Made by a program: the position numbers and the translations under genes | DNA from: Rhizobium redzepovicii | Lineage (GTDB): Bacteria; Pseudomonadota; Alphaproteobacteria; Rhizobiales; Rhizobiaceae | NCBI RefSeq assembly: GCF_019793435.1 | Contig: NZ_JAILYH010000024.1 | Coordinates: forward strand, 28,730-92,729 | Direction: 5' to 3' | Length of the DNA: 64,000 nt | In this document: piece by piece, positions 25,772 through 35,390 of the stretch | How the letters are laid out: every line of letters begins with the position of its first letter | How positions within the stretch are numbered: the stretch's first letter is position 1 | Notes under the pieces: model-generated | Database searches by the model: none | Told to the model about the DNA's origin: nothing | What the model saw: only the letters and a program-made list of their open reading frames with translations

Positions 25772-26938
25772 ATGTCGATTGTGAAGAGCCTCAGCCCGCG
25801 CGCCTTGGCGGCGCCAGAAAGCGGGATCGTCGAAGTCGTCAATTATGCCCGCGGCCGCGAAGGCCTGCTGCCTCTCTGGGTGGGGGAAGGCGACCTGCCA
25901 ACGCCGGATTTCATCAGCCGGGCGGCGATGGACGCGCTTGCTTCAGGCGAGACCTTCTACACCTGGCAGCGCGGCATTCCCGAGCTTCGCCAGGCGCTTT
26001 CGGATTATTACTTCAGGCATTTCGGACACCGGCTTCCGGTCGAGCATTTCTATGTCACCGGCTCCGGCATGCAGGCGATCCAGATCGCCGTGCAGACGAT
26101 GACCTCGCCGGGTGACGAATTCGTCTATCTCACCCCCGCCTGGCCGAATATCGCCGCAGCCCTGGAGATCGCGGGTGCGCGCTCCGTCGGCGTCGAACTG
26201 CAGTTCGAAGGCGGCAAATGGGCGGTCGATCTCGACCGCGTCGAAGCCGCCATCACGCCGAAGACCAGGGGCATCTTCGTCAACACGCCGTCGAATCCGA
26301 CGGGCTGGACGGCGACGAAGAAGGATCTTGCCGATATCCTGGCGCTGGCCCGCCGGCACGATCTCTGGATCATGGCCGATGAAATCTACGCGCTCTATTA
26401 TTTTGCCGGCGGCCGGGCGCCGTCTTTCCTCGATGTGATGCAGACGGACGACAAGATCATCTTCGTCAATTCCTTCTCGAAGAACTGGTCGATGACCGGC
26501 TGGCGCGTCGGCTGGATCGTCGCCCCGCCTCAGATGGGCCAGGTGCTCGAAAACCTCATCCAGTATTCGACATCGGGTGTCGCCCAGTTCATGCAGAAGG
26601 GCGCCGTCGCAGCCCTTAATCAGGGCGACGATTTCATCGCCGCCAATATCGCCAAGGCGGCCCGCTCCCGCGATCTTCTCTGCGACGCGCTTGTCGCCAC
26701 CAATCGCGTGGAGACACTGAAGCCGGATGGCGCGCTCTATGCCTTCCTCAAGATCGACGGCGTCACCGACAGCCGCAGCGCTGCCATCGACATCGTCGAC
26801 AAGACAGGCGTCGGCCTTGCCCCCGGAACCGCGTTCGGCGCCGGCGGCGAACTTTTCCTGCGCGCCTGTTTCCTGCGCGATCCCGCCCAGGTGGCGGTCG
26901 CGGCCGAGCGTCTCTGCGATTATATCCTCAAGCGCTGA
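25772..26938 (+). CDS. PLP-dependent aminotransferase (class I/II)
   Basis: A 388-residue fold-type I enzyme. The substrate-side motif NTPSNPTGWTATKKDL, the PLP-phenol Asp in IMADEIYALYYF, the Schiff-base Lys in VNSFSKNWSMTGWRVGWI and the substrate-carboxylate Arg in ELFLRACFLRD are all present. It belongs to the aspartate/aromatic aminotransferase superfamily, which also includes N-succinyldiaminopimelate and alanine aminotransferases. Substrate is not determinable. It stands alone, with a palindrome upstream. Confidence 0.88.
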   Translation: MSIVKSLSPRALAAPESGIVEVVNYARGREGLLPLWVGEGDLPTPDFISRAAMDALASGETFYTWQRGIPELRQALSDYYFRHFGHRLPVEHFYVTGSGMQAIQIAVQTMTSPGDEFVYLTPAWPNIAAALEIAGARSVGVELQFEGGKWAVDLDRVEAAITPKTRGIFVNTPSNPTGWTATKKDLADILALARRHDLWIMADEIYALYYFAGGRAPSFLDVMQTDDKIIFVNSFSKNWSMTGWRVGWIVAPPQMGQVLENLIQYSTSGVAQFMQKGAVAALNQGDDFIAANIAKAARSRDLLCDALVATNRVETLKPDGALYAFLKIDGVTDSRSAAIDIVDKTGVGLAPGTAFGAGGELFLRACFLRDPAQVAVAAERLCDYILKR

Positions 26939-27132
26939 GAAGCGGCTCGATCCAAACGATTTCGTGCCGGAATCGGCCGATCGATAAAACTTGAGCAAAG
27001 CCTGAAATCGGCCTCTAACCACAAGTCCAAACATACCGGTTCAAAGGGCCTGGAACGGCCGTTCGATAAGAAAATTGGAAAGAAAAACCGGGCCTGATGA
27101 CCCTGCTATAAAACAAGGCAGGGATGCGGGAC

Positions 27133-28167
27133 ATGGCGGTTTTGGTGACGGGCGGCGCCGGATATATCGGCAGTCACATGGTTTGGGCGCTGCTCGATGC
27201 GGGGGAGGATGTGGTCGTGCTCGACCGCCTCTCCACGGGCTTTCGCTGGGCCGTGGCGCCGGCGGCGCGTTTCTATCTCGGCGACGTCGCCGATCCCGAC
27301 ATCTTGAAGAAAATCTTCATCGAAAACGACATCGAGGCGATCATTCATTTCGCCGGCTCCGCCGTCGTCCCGGTCTCGGTCGCCGATCCGCTTTCCTATT
27401 ACGACAACAATTCAGGCAAGACCCGGGCGCTGCTCTCCGCGTCGGTCGAAGCCGGCATCCGCAATTTCGTCTTCTCGTCGACCGCGGCCGTCTACGGTCA
27501 GCAAAAGACCGACCTGCCGGTGAAAGAGACTGCCTCCCTCAATCCGGAAAATCCCTACGGCCAGTCGAAGCTGATGACCGAATTCATGCTGCGCGATGCC
27601 GCCGCGGCCTATGACTTCAACTATGTCGCGCTTCGCTACTTCAACGTTGCCGGGGCCGATCCCGACCACCGCGCCGGCCAGTCGACGTCAGGCGCCACCC
27701 ACCTCATCAAGGTTGCCTGCGAGGCAGCGCTCGGCAGGCGCGACAGCGTCAGTGTCTACGGGATCGATTATCCCACCCATGACGGCACCGGCGTGCGCGA
27801 CTACATCCATGTCACCGATCTTGTCGATGCGCATCTGAAAGCGCTGCAGCACCTGCGCCGCGACAAGGGTTCGCTCGTTGCCAATTGCGGTTATGGCAGC
27901 GGCTATTCCGTGCTCGACGTGCTGAACATGGTCACCCGCCTGCACGGACATTCCTTCAAGATCCACATGGCGCCGCGCCGCGCCGGCGATTCAGCCAGCG
28001 TCGTCGCCGACGCTTCGCTCGCCCGGCAGGTGCTCGACTGGAAGCCCAGGCACGATTCGCTGGAAACCATCGTCCAGAGCTCTCTCGATTGGGAACTCTT
28101 CCTAGCGAACAGAAACGTCGACGACCTGCACAGCATCCACCGGGCACTCGCAGCCGCTTCCTTCTGA
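27133..28167 (+). CDS. galE: UDP-glucose 4-epimerase
   Basis: A 344-residue extended SDR. NAD-binding motif VTGGAGYIGSH at residue 5, HFAGSAVVPVS, catalytic Ser in FSSTAAVYG, and Tyr/Lys in NPYGQSKLMTE. It interconverts UDP-glucose and UDP-galactose for galactose use and exopolysaccharide/LPS precursors; in rhizobia the paralogue exoB has this role in EPS. The ATG at 27133 is preferred (AGGGATGCGGGAC upstream) over one nine bases earlier. Whether it is the exoB orthologue cannot be told from context, because no EPS genes adjoin. Confidence 0.92.
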   Translation: MAVLVTGGAGYIGSHMVWALLDAGEDVVVLDRLSTGFRWAVAPAARFYLGDVADPDILKKIFIENDIEAIIHFAGSAVVPVSVADPLSYYDNNSGKTRALLSASVEAGIRNFVFSSTAAVYGQQKTDLPVKETASLNPENPYGQSKLMTEFMLRDAAAAYDFNYVALRYFNVAGADPDHRAGQSTSGATHLIKVACEAALGRRDSVSVYGIDYPTHDGTGVRDYIHVTDLVDAHLKALQHLRRDKGSLVANCGYGSGYSVLDVLNMVTRLHGHSFKIHMAPRRAGDSASVVADASLARQVLDWKPRHDSLETIVQSSLDWELFLANRNVDDLHSIHRALAAASF

Positions 28168-28274
28168 GCGGCCTGAGCGCTGACCATCCCGCGCTTACAA
28201 GCCTCGCATGCCGTCACGTGAATAAGGAATGATCAAGCTTTCTCTGGCCGGCTGTGGCCGACGGAAAAGGGAAG

Positions 28275-30236
28275 ATGAAGAAGTTTCTGGCCTCATTGCA
28301 GCTGCAAAAAGACAATCCGACGCTTCTGACGGCGCAGTTTCGGGCCCTGTCGTCGCAGATCCCCATTCTCTATGTACTCCTGGTCATCAACGCCCTTGCG
28401 GTGGCGATCACCCATCTTGAATCCGCGCCGCTCTGGCTTTCGCTCTATATCCCTGTCGCCTTAAGCATCGTCTGTGTCTTCCGTCTCTGCTGGTGGGAAA
28501 TCAGGGGCAAGGAGAACGTCACAGCCGAGCGCGCCTACCGGCTGATGAAGATCACCATATCGGGCGCCGCCATCCTCACCGTCGCTTTCGGCGGCTGGGC
28601 GATTGCGCTTTCCCAGTATGGCGATGCGTCCCAGCAGGGCCAGATCGCCTATTTCCTCGTCGTCACCGGCATCTCCTGCATCTTTTGCCTGATGCATCTG
28701 CCGATGGCGGCGGCGCTCACCACGGTCATCACCTTCTCGGCCATGGTCGCGACCTTCATGTTCTCGGGCAATCCTGTTTTCGTCGCGACCGCCGTCAGCG
28801 GCCTCTTCCTGATCCTGCCCTTCCTCAGGGTGATCGACAGCTATTTCCAGAATTTCGTCGGTCTAGTGCAATTGACCGAGGAACTGAAGCAGAAGCGGGC
28901 GGAAGCCGAGCAGTTGAACCTCGTCAATAGCCGCAACGCGCTGCAGGACCAGCTGACCGGCCTCGCCAACCGCCGCAGCTTCTTTCTCTCGCTGGAAAAA
29001 CGGTTGCAGAAGGATCCGTCCGCGCCGCCCGTTCTCGGCATTCTCGATCTCGACGGCTTCAAGCCCGTCAACGATGTCTTCGGCCATGCCGCCGGCGATC
29101 TGGTGCTCAAGGAGACGGCCCGCCGTTTTGCCGCGCTGGTCGGCGAAGAGGGCATCGTCTCCCGTCTCGGCGGCGACGAGTTCGGTATCATTTTCCCCTG
29201 TTCGATGACACGCCAGGCGATCGCCGATCTCGGCCAGGCACTCTGCGCCGCCGTCCGCGATCCCTATGAAATCCCCGACGGCTCGGTCCGCGTTTTCGGC
29301 TCCTGCGGCATCGTCTATCCCGAGATCGGCAGATACACCGCAGAGGATCTCTACGAGAAAGCCGATTTCGCCCTCTACCAGGTCAAGAGCAAGCGCAGCA
29401 GTGGCGTCGAATTCTTCTCGGCCGAGCACGAGAAGATCCTGACCCAGCGCCACCTGATCGAACTCGAGCTGCAGGCGAATGATTTTGCCAGCGAATTGAA
29501 ACTCGAATATCAGCCGATCGTCGAGTTGAAGAGCGGCCGCGTCGTCGGTTACGAGGCGCTTGCCCGCTGGGACAGCGCCCGCTTCGGCCGCATCAGCCCC
29601 GAAGCTTTCATTCCCGCGGCCGAGCGCACGGCCGTCATCGGCCGGATGACGCGCATCCTTTTTGCCAAGGCGCTCGAAGCGCTGGCAATCATTCCATGCC
29701 ATCTCAAGCTGTCCTTCAATCTTTCGGCCCGCGATATTTGCGACCATGAAACATCGATGGCGCTGCTTGGCATGATCACCCGCTCCGGCCTCGATCCCCG
29801 GCGCATCGAATTTGAAATCACCGAGACGGCGCTGCTCTCCGATTTCGACACCGCCGACCAGGTCATCACCATGCTGCGCGCGGCCGGCATTTCGATCGCG
29901 CTCGACGATTTCGGCACTGGCTATTCGAGCCTCAGCCATATCCACCGTCTTGGCTTCGACAAGCTGAAGATCGACAAGGCCTTCGTGATGAATTTCGATC
30001 GCGACGCCCGTTGCATGAACATCACCCGCTCGGTCGCCAATCTCTGCCAGAATCTCGGCATTGCCTCCGTTGCCGAAGGCGTCGAAAGCGAAGGGGTCGC
30101 CGAGGGATTGAAGGCGATGGGCGTTCGCCTGGCGCAGGGCTATCATTTCTCGCGGCCGCTGCCGCTGGAGCTTGCCATCGACTACGCCACCCGCTGCGAA
30201 GCCGAAGCCATCGCCCGCAATTCGCTGTCGGCCTGA
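28275..30236 (+). CDS. Membrane-bound GGDEF-EAL protein (c-di-GMP turnover)
   Basis: A 653-residue protein with about five to six N-terminal transmembrane helices (roughly 25-195), a GGDEF domain whose active site reads RLGGDEFGIIF near residue 300, and an EAL domain from about 415. EAL residues look complete: YEALARWDS, FNLSARDI, EITETAL, DDFGTGYSS, KIDKAF and VAEGVESEG. Both diguanylate cyclase and phosphodiesterase activities are therefore possible. A GTG 21 bases earlier is the alternative start; the ATG after AAAAGGGAAG is chosen. Such proteins control motility/biofilm switching. Confidence 0.92.
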   Translation: MKKFLASLQLQKDNPTLLTAQFRALSSQIPILYVLLVINALAVAITHLESAPLWLSLYIPVALSIVCVFRLCWWEIRGKENVTAERAYRLMKITISGAAILTVAFGGWAIALSQYGDASQQGQIAYFLVVTGISCIFCLMHLPMAAALTTVITFSAMVATFMFSGNPVFVATAVSGLFLILPFLRVIDSYFQNFVGLVQLTEELKQKRAEAEQLNLVNSRNALQDQLTGLANRRSFFLSLEKRLQKDPSAPPVLGILDLDGFKPVNDVFGHAAGDLVLKETARRFAALVGEEGIVSRLGGDEFGIIFPCSMTRQAIADLGQALCAAVRDPYEIPDGSVRVFGSCGIVYPEIGRYTAEDLYEKADFALYQVKSKRSSGVEFFSAEHEKILTQRHLIELELQANDFASELKLEYQPIVELKSGRVVGYEALARWDSARFGRISPEAFIPAAERTAVIGRMTRILFAKALEALAIIPCHLKLSFNLSARDICDHETSMALLGMITRSGLDPRRIEFEITETALLSDFDTADQVITMLRAAGISIALDDFGTGYSSLSHIHRLGFDKLKIDKAFVMNFDRDARCMNITRSVANLCQNLGIASVAEGVESEGVAEGLKAMGVRLAQGYHFSRPLPLELAIDYATRCEAEAIARNSLSA

Positions 30237-30363
30237 ACCGATCGATTTCGCCTGTGTTAAATCGACTGGAGCGACGCTGCATCGTCGTCTATTCATGGTC
30301 CCGAGCCTTTCCTGGGCAGAATGTCTCAATGGATCAGGAAGGCTCCAGCAGCGGAGGCGAAGC

Positions 30364-31416
30364 ATGCAGGACGGCGAAGTCATCATTGAACAGCAGGGCA
30401 CTGCCGGCATCATCCGGCTCAACCGACCGCGGGCGCTGAACAGCCTGACGCTGCCGATGATCCGGGCGATCACCGAGGCTCTTGATGGCTTTGCCTCTGA
30501 TGCCGGGGTGGCGAGTGTCGTGGCGACGGGGGAGGGTGAACGCGCTTTCTGCGCCGGCGGCGACATCCGGGCCCTGCATGAAAGTGCGCGCGCCGGCGAT
30601 GGGCTCGCAGGCGCCTTCTGGCGCGAGGAATTCAGCCTCAACCATCAGATCGCCGTCTACCCCAAACCCTATGTCGCGCTGATGGACGGCATCACCATGG
30701 GCGGCGGCGTCGGTCTATCGTCGCATGGCCGCCACCGCATCGTCACCGAGCGCACCCGGCTTGCCATGCCCGAAACCGGCATCGGCTATGTCCCCGATGT
30801 CGGCGCCACCTGGCTGTTGCCGAAGGCGCCCGGCGAAGCCGGAACATGGCTCGGTCTGACCGGGCTCGATATTGGTGCTGCCGACGCGATCCACACCGGG
30901 CTGGCCGATCGTCACATCGCCTCGTCGCGGCTTGGCGCCGTGATCGAGGCGCTGTCGGCCCTGCCGCTTGACAGCTCGTCCAGCGAAGTCGATGCCCTCT
31001 TGCAGCAGTTTGCCGAGCCTGCCGGAGAAAGCCGGCTCAGGCAGAATGCTGCGATGATCGATCGCGCCTTTCGTTTCGACAGTGTCGAGGAAATCCTGGC
31101 AGCGCTTGCCGGGGAGGAGGGCGACTTCGCCGCCGAGACCCGCCGGGTGCTGTCGACCCGTTCGCCGACCAGCCTGAAGCTCGCTTTGGCGCTGCTCAGG
31201 GCCGGCCGACGCAGCGCCTCGCTTGCCGAATGCCTTGGCCGCGAACTCGGCGCCTGCCTGCGGATGCTCGATAATCCCGATTTCTTCGAAGGCATCCGCG
31301 CCGCCGTCATCGACAAGGACCGCAACCCGAAATGGTCGCCGGCCTCCGTCGAGGCGGTGGGAGCTGCAAGGATCGAGCATTTCCTGAAGCCGGCCGAACC
31401 GCCGCTATCTCTCTGA
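30364..31416 (+). CDS. 3-hydroxyisobutyryl-CoA hydrolase (enoyl-CoA hydratase superfamily)
   Basis: A 350-residue crotonase-fold protein. The oxyanion-hole segments are AFCAGGDIRALHES and DGITMGGGVGLSSHGRH, and the acid pair lies in LAMPETGIGYVPDVGATW. This E/D arrangement with the long C-terminal helical part (FEGIRAAVIDKDRNPKWSP) identifies HIBCH rather than a simple hydratase. It releases free 3-hydroxyisobutyrate from its CoA ester in valine breakdown. GGAGGCGAAGC precedes the ATG; longer upstream starts lie in the previous gene. It converges with the helicase gene. Confidence 0.88.
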   Translation: MQDGEVIIEQQGTAGIIRLNRPRALNSLTLPMIRAITEALDGFASDAGVASVVATGEGERAFCAGGDIRALHESARAGDGLAGAFWREEFSLNHQIAVYPKPYVALMDGITMGGGVGLSSHGRHRIVTERTRLAMPETGIGYVPDVGATWLLPKAPGEAGTWLGLTGLDIGAADAIHTGLADRHIASSRLGAVIEALSALPLDSSSSEVDALLQQFAEPAGESRLRQNAAMIDRAFRFDSVEEILAALAGEEGDFAAETRRVLSTRSPTSLKLALALLRAGRRSASLAECLGRELGACLRMLDNPDFFEGIRAAVIDKDRNPKWSPASVEAVGAARIEHFLKPAEPPLSL

Positions 31417-31429
31417 GACGATAGTCGAT

Positions 31430-33490
31430 TTATCGCCACATGCCGCGCATGCGGGCGCCGACATCGATGCGCATCTGCCGCACATGCGCTTGCGCGGCGG
31501 TCTCCGATTTCACCTGCGGCCAGCTGCAGGCCTCGAAGAACTGCAGCAATGTTGCCGGAATGAAGCGGCTGCGCGAGGCATAGACGTGCCGGTCGCCCTG
31601 CGCATTCTGCCCATAGGTGAAGAAGCGCTGCGGCACGACGAGATCGAGACCGTCCCGAGCACGGGTCATCGCCACATAGAGCAGCCGGCGTTCCTCCTCG
31701 ATTTCGGCGGTGGCGCCGACGGCGAGATCGCTCGGAATGCAGCCGTCGACGACATTCAGCATGAAGACCCTCGTCCATTCCTGGCCCTTGGCGGAATGGA
31801 TGGTGGAAAGGATGAGGTAATCCTCGTCGAGCAGCGGCACGCCGGCCTGGTCGCTGGTGGCATCCGGCGGATCGAGGGTGAGCTCGGTGAGGAAACGCTC
31901 GCGTGAGGCATAACCGCTAGCGATCTGCTCGAGCTGCAGCAGGTCGGCCTGCCGCGTCGCCGCGTCCTCGTGCAGCCGTTCCAGATGCGGCGCATACCAT
32001 TGCCGCGCCAGCTCGATTTCCGCCGGCCAGCCGGCCTTGCCGGATTTCATCTCCTGCAGCATCGAAACGAAACCCGTCCAGTCTTCCCCGGAACGCGGCG
32101 GCGCCGGCATGGCGGCGAGTGCCGTGATCGGGCTCGCATCCTCGGCCATCAGGTCGAGCGCCTTCTGCGCCGTCGACGGCCCGACGCCCGGCAGGATCTG
32201 CATCAGCCGGAAGCCTGCCACCCGGTCGCGCGGGTTCTGCGCGAAGCGAAGGGCGGCCAGCATGTCCTTGACATGGGCGCTGTCGAGAAACTTCAGCCCG
32301 CCGAACTTGACGAAGGGAATGTTGCGCCGTGTCAGCTCGACCTCCAGCGGCCCGCTGTGATGCGAGGCGCGGAAGAGTACGGCCTGCTGCTTGAGCGTCA
32401 GGCCTTCCTCGCGGTTGTCGAGCACCATGTCGGCGATATAACGCGCCTGGTCAGCCTCGTCGCGCACCGTGACGAGGCGCGGCCGCTCGGCAGATTGCCG
32501 CTCGGTCCAGAGGTTCTTGGTGAAGCGCTCCGAGGCGAGATCGATGACGGCGTTGGCCGCCGCAAGGATCGGCTGCGTCGAGCGATAGTTGCGGTCGAGC
32601 GTGACGATATTGGCGGCCGGGCTGAAGGCGGCGGGAAAATCGAGGATGTTGCGCACCGTCGCCGCGCGAAAGGAATAGATCGACTGCGCATCGTCACCGA
32701 CGACCGTCAGCCCCTGGCCTTGGGGTTTCAGCGCGAGCAGGATCGAGGCCTGCAGCCGGTTGGTGTCCTGATATTCGTCGACCAGCACATGGTCGAAGCG
32801 GCTGCCGATATCCTCGGCAATCACGCTCTCGCCGACCATCTGCGCCCAGTAGAGCAAGAGGTCGTCGTAATCGAGCACGTTCTGGCTCTGCTTCGCCTCG
32901 ACATAACAGGCGAAAAGCTCGCGCAGCTGTTTCTCCCAGGCCGCGCACCAGGGAAAAGCGTCGCGCAGCACCTGATCGAGTGCCGTTTCCGAGTTCACTG
33001 CCCGGGAATAGATGGCAAGGCAGGTGCCTTTGGCCGGAAACCGGCTTTCCGTTTTGGAGAAGCCGAGATCGTGCCGGATGAGGTTCATCAGGTCGGCGCT
33101 GTCTTCGCGGTCGTGGATGGTGAAATCGGCATCGAGGCCGATCTGCTGCGCATAATCGCGCAACAGCCGCGCGCCAATACCGTGGAAAGTGCCGGACCAG
33201 TGAAGCGCATCGGCCATGACGCCGGCGTTCGTGCCCAGCACATCCCGGCAGATGCGCTCGACGCGCCGCGCCATCTCGGCGGCGGCCCGCCGCGAGAAGG
33301 TCATCAGCAGGATGCGGCGGGGATCGGCGCCCTTGACGATGAGATGGGCGACCCGATGCGCCAGCGTATTGGTCTTGCCCGAGCCGGCGCCGGCAATGAC
33401 CAGCAGCGGCCCGGCAATATGGCTGCCGTCGGTGAGCGTGCCATGCTCGACGGCCATGCGCTGCTGGGGATTGAGCTTTTCGAGATACAT
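31430..33490 (-). CDS. UvrD/Rep-type ATP-dependent DNA helicase
   Basis: A 686-residue SF1A helicase. Q motif LNPQQRMAVEHG, Walker A VIAGAGSGKTNTLAHR, motif II VDEYQDTN, motif III VVGDDAQSIYSFRAA, motif IV LDRNYRSTQPIL, motif V STIHSAKGQEW and motif VI LLYVAMTRARDGL are all present. It translocates 3' to 5' on single-stranded DNA and unwinds duplex for repair or replication restart. Shorter than the main UvrD (about 720-800 residues) and standing alone, it is probably an accessory paralogue. Confidence 0.92.
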   Translation of the reverse strand: MYLEKLNPQQRMAVEHGTLTDGSHIAGPLLVIAGAGSGKTNTLAHRVAHLIVKGADPRRILLMTFSRRAAAEMARRVERICRDVLGTNAGVMADALHWSGTFHGIGARLLRDYAQQIGLDADFTIHDREDSADLMNLIRHDLGFSKTESRFPAKGTCLAIYSRAVNSETALDQVLRDAFPWCAAWEKQLRELFACYVEAKQSQNVLDYDDLLLYWAQMVGESVIAEDIGSRFDHVLVDEYQDTNRLQASILLALKPQGQGLTVVGDDAQSIYSFRAATVRNILDFPAAFSPAANIVTLDRNYRSTQPILAAANAVIDLASERFTKNLWTERQSAERPRLVTVRDEADQARYIADMVLDNREEGLTLKQQAVLFRASHHSGPLEVELTRRNIPFVKFGGLKFLDSAHVKDMLAALRFAQNPRDRVAGFRLMQILPGVGPSTAQKALDLMAEDASPITALAAMPAPPRSGEDWTGFVSMLQEMKSGKAGWPAEIELARQWYAPHLERLHEDAATRQADLLQLEQIASGYASRERFLTELTLDPPDATSDQAGVPLLDEDYLILSTIHSAKGQEWTRVFMLNVVDGCIPSDLAVGATAEIEEERRLLYVAMTRARDGLDLVVPQRFFTYGQNAQGDRHVYASRSRFIPATLLQFFEACSWPQVKSETAAQAHVRQMRIDVGARMRGMWR

Positions 33491-33596
33491 CCAGCCGTCC
33501 GGTCGGGCTTCCGCAGAATCACTGCGGAAAGATTAGATGTTCCTTGAATGTTCGCGATTTCAGCCGCTGTCAAGCATTCTGGCGCAGAGGGGTGCC

Positions 33597-33863
33597 TCAA
33601 TCGGGGAAATCCGGCCCTACCACGCGCCGCACCAGCTTCAGGCTGCGATCTGGCTGAAGAATGTAGGTTTCCTCGACGCGCTGGCCGGTCCCGTCGTAGA
33701 ACTGGTGGTGGACGGCGCTGCCGACCGGCGATTTGGTCAGTTTCGTTCGCGGCTGGCCGCCATAGGTGATGCTGCCGGGAATGGGGTCCAACGCCGGACT
33801 ATCGGCCGACGAGCAGCCGGCCAGCAACACTCCGGCAAACAAAACGGGCAGCAGCACTTTCAT
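33597..33863 (-). CDS. Small putative lipoprotein
   Basis: An 88-residue protein with a signal peptide MKVLLPVLFAGVLLAGCSS, where LAGC is a lipobox with Cys at about residue 17. The mature part includes ITYGGQPRTKLTKSPVGS and ends in Tyr/Leu/Arg-rich strands. No named domain is recognised. GAGG nine bases before this ATG supports it over an upstream start. It is probably anchored in the outer membrane; function unknown. Confidence 0.72.
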   Translation of the reverse strand: MKVLLPVLFAGVLLAGCSSADSPALDPIPGSITYGGQPRTKLTKSPVGSAVHHQFYDGTGQRVEETYILQPDRSLKLVRRVVGPDFPD

Positions 33864-34039
33864 CACCGTCATCCTCTTTCGGCTGCAGAGAGATATGGAA
33901 GCCGCGGCACCTTTCGCCAAGGGTGGGCCAAGCCTGGCCCGCAGAAATCACGCGCGAATATCCGGTCGAGACCGGCGGGCCGCAACGAAAAGCGTTGTTG
34001 CGGCGTTAACCGGATATACCAACCTCAGGAGGCGCTTTG

Positions 34040-34300
34040 GTGATCGGGTATCCTTTATTCCCCGACCATGACGAACCCGGCCGACAAGGCCATGGCGATG
34101 CGGCGACACGTGCTTCGGTGGAGAGCGCTCTTCATGCCGCCGATGATCTCGACGCTGAGGAAATTGCTGTGAGCATGCTGGGCTCCTATGTCATTCTCGA
34201 CGGTTTCGTGCGACGGCGCGGCGATGTCGAGCGGGCGGTCGCAATCGCCGAAAGCATCGTCGGCCGAGGTTATGTGCACAGTCGTCTGTTGCGGCGCTGA
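34040..34300 (+). CDS. Small BON-like domain protein
   Basis: An 86-residue protein starting at GTG, seven bases after AGGAGG; a TTG just before is too close. The second half, GSYVILDGFVRRRGDVERAVAIAESIVG, follows the BON pattern (V.L.G.V....... A..IA..V.G). BON domains bind phospholipid or other ligands, usually in exported proteins; here no signal peptide is visible, so it may be cytoplasmic. Function unknown. Confidence 0.6.
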   Translation: MIGYPLFPDHDEPGRQGHGDAATRASVESALHAADDLDAEEIAVSMLGSYVILDGFVRRRGDVERAVAIAESIVGRGYVHSRLLRR

Positions 34301-34358
34301 GGGAACCAAGTGCCCTTCCGCGGGTTGAAATGCCGGATCGAAACGCTGGAGACCCCTC

Positions 34359-34619
34359 ATGCAGTCGCTTCCTCGCCTCTCGGCAGTCACCATGATATCG
34401 GCCGGCGTTTTTGCCGGTTCCGCTTATGCCTCGCTGGAAACCGGCACAAATTATTCGGCGCTGCCGAAGGACCAGGTCGCCCTCAATGAATATACCGGCG
34501 CCATCGCCTGCACGCCGGCAGAACCGCAGTATCTCCCCTCCTTCATCCGCGCCGGCGATGGCACGATCATCGGCGTCGGTTATATCGAGGTGGAAAGTGA
34601 GGGTGGCGCGGACTGCTGA
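34359..34619 (+). CDS. Small secreted hypothetical protein
   Basis: An 86-residue protein with a likely signal peptide (MQSLPRLSAVTMISAG..., cleavage probably after the SAYA near residue 27). The mature part has two Cys (IACTPAEP and the C-terminal GGADC), which could pair in the periplasm. I do not recognise a family. It lies 58 bases after the BON-like gene on the same strand and is followed by a strong hairpin. Confidence 0.55.
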   Translation: MQSLPRLSAVTMISAGVFAGSAYASLETGTNYSALPKDQVALNEYTGAIACTPAEPQYLPSFIRAGDGTIIGVGYIEVESEGGADC

Positions 34620-34637
34620 AAATAGTCCTGCCCAAAC

Positions 34638-34674
34638 GAGGCTCGCCTGCGTTCCCGCAGAGGTGACGAGCCTC
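34638..34674. terminator. Two-level hairpin downstream of the small secreted protein gene
   Basis: GAGGCTCG pairs with CGAGCCTC, and inside it CTGCG pairs with CGCAG. It starts 18 bases after the stop codon. A T-run is lacking, so it may be a transcript-stabilising structure or an imperfect terminator. Confidence 0.45.
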
Positions 34675-34886
34675 TAACCATCATCATGATGGCTGCGTGT
34701 CTTTTATGAATAGACTTATCCCGGGCACAACGCCCGTTGCACCAAAACCCGCCATAGGTTCGATGCAGGGTTAAGTAAATTAAAGCGTCGCACCGTTCCG
34801 GCACACTCCGTTTACGGAAATGCCGGCAGAAGAACCCAGTTCATCGTGGCGGAGCGTGCTTCCGCGTCCTGTCGGACGCTTGGGCG

Positions 34887-35129
34887 CTAATGCAACTTCA
34901 GCTTCGCCTCTTCGGCCGCCGCCAGGAATTCGGCTCGTGCTTCCTCCACGCTCTTGCGCCCATCGAGCGCTGCCCGGCAGGTGCTGCGGGCCTTGATATA
35001 ACGCAGCCCGCGCGAATTCGGCCAGAAATCCGCCAGGCATTTCAGCGCATCGAACGGCCCGCTGACCGTTCGCGCGTCGGCATCTTCGAAACCGACCTTG
35101 ACCGGGCTGTCCCATTTTTCAGTTGCCAT
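34887..35129 (-). CDS. DUF982 domain protein
   Basis: An 80-residue protein. The pattern GPFDALKCLADFWP...RGLRYIKARSTCRAALDGRKSVEEARAEFLAAA (quoted in parts) is that of DUF982, a small family abundant in Rhizobium with no known function. GGAGGAGCATTG directly precedes the ATG at 35129 and excludes a longer frame. No partner gene is evident. Confidence 0.75.
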   Translation of the reverse strand: MATEKWDSPVKVGFEDADARTVSGPFDALKCLADFWPNSRGLRYIKARSTCRAALDGRKSVEEARAEFLAAAEEAKLKLH

Positions 35130-35390
35130 CAATGCTCCTCCACGATTGTCGACAGAAACAAAGCATGCAGCGCCTCCGTATTCCTCCGTGGAGACGTCGC
35201 CATAGTGGCATTCTAGCGGGATTTTCACGGCCAACAATGGTGAATCGTTTGTTGCCGATGAGGCCAAATGTCAGCTTGTGGAGGACGGACCGCGAGCGGG
35301 CGCCAAACGAAATTTTTCGCAGTCGCAAATAAGTTGTATGGCGTCGGCGCGGTGCCACCGCTACCGTGCCGGGAAATCTGAGGGCTCGAG

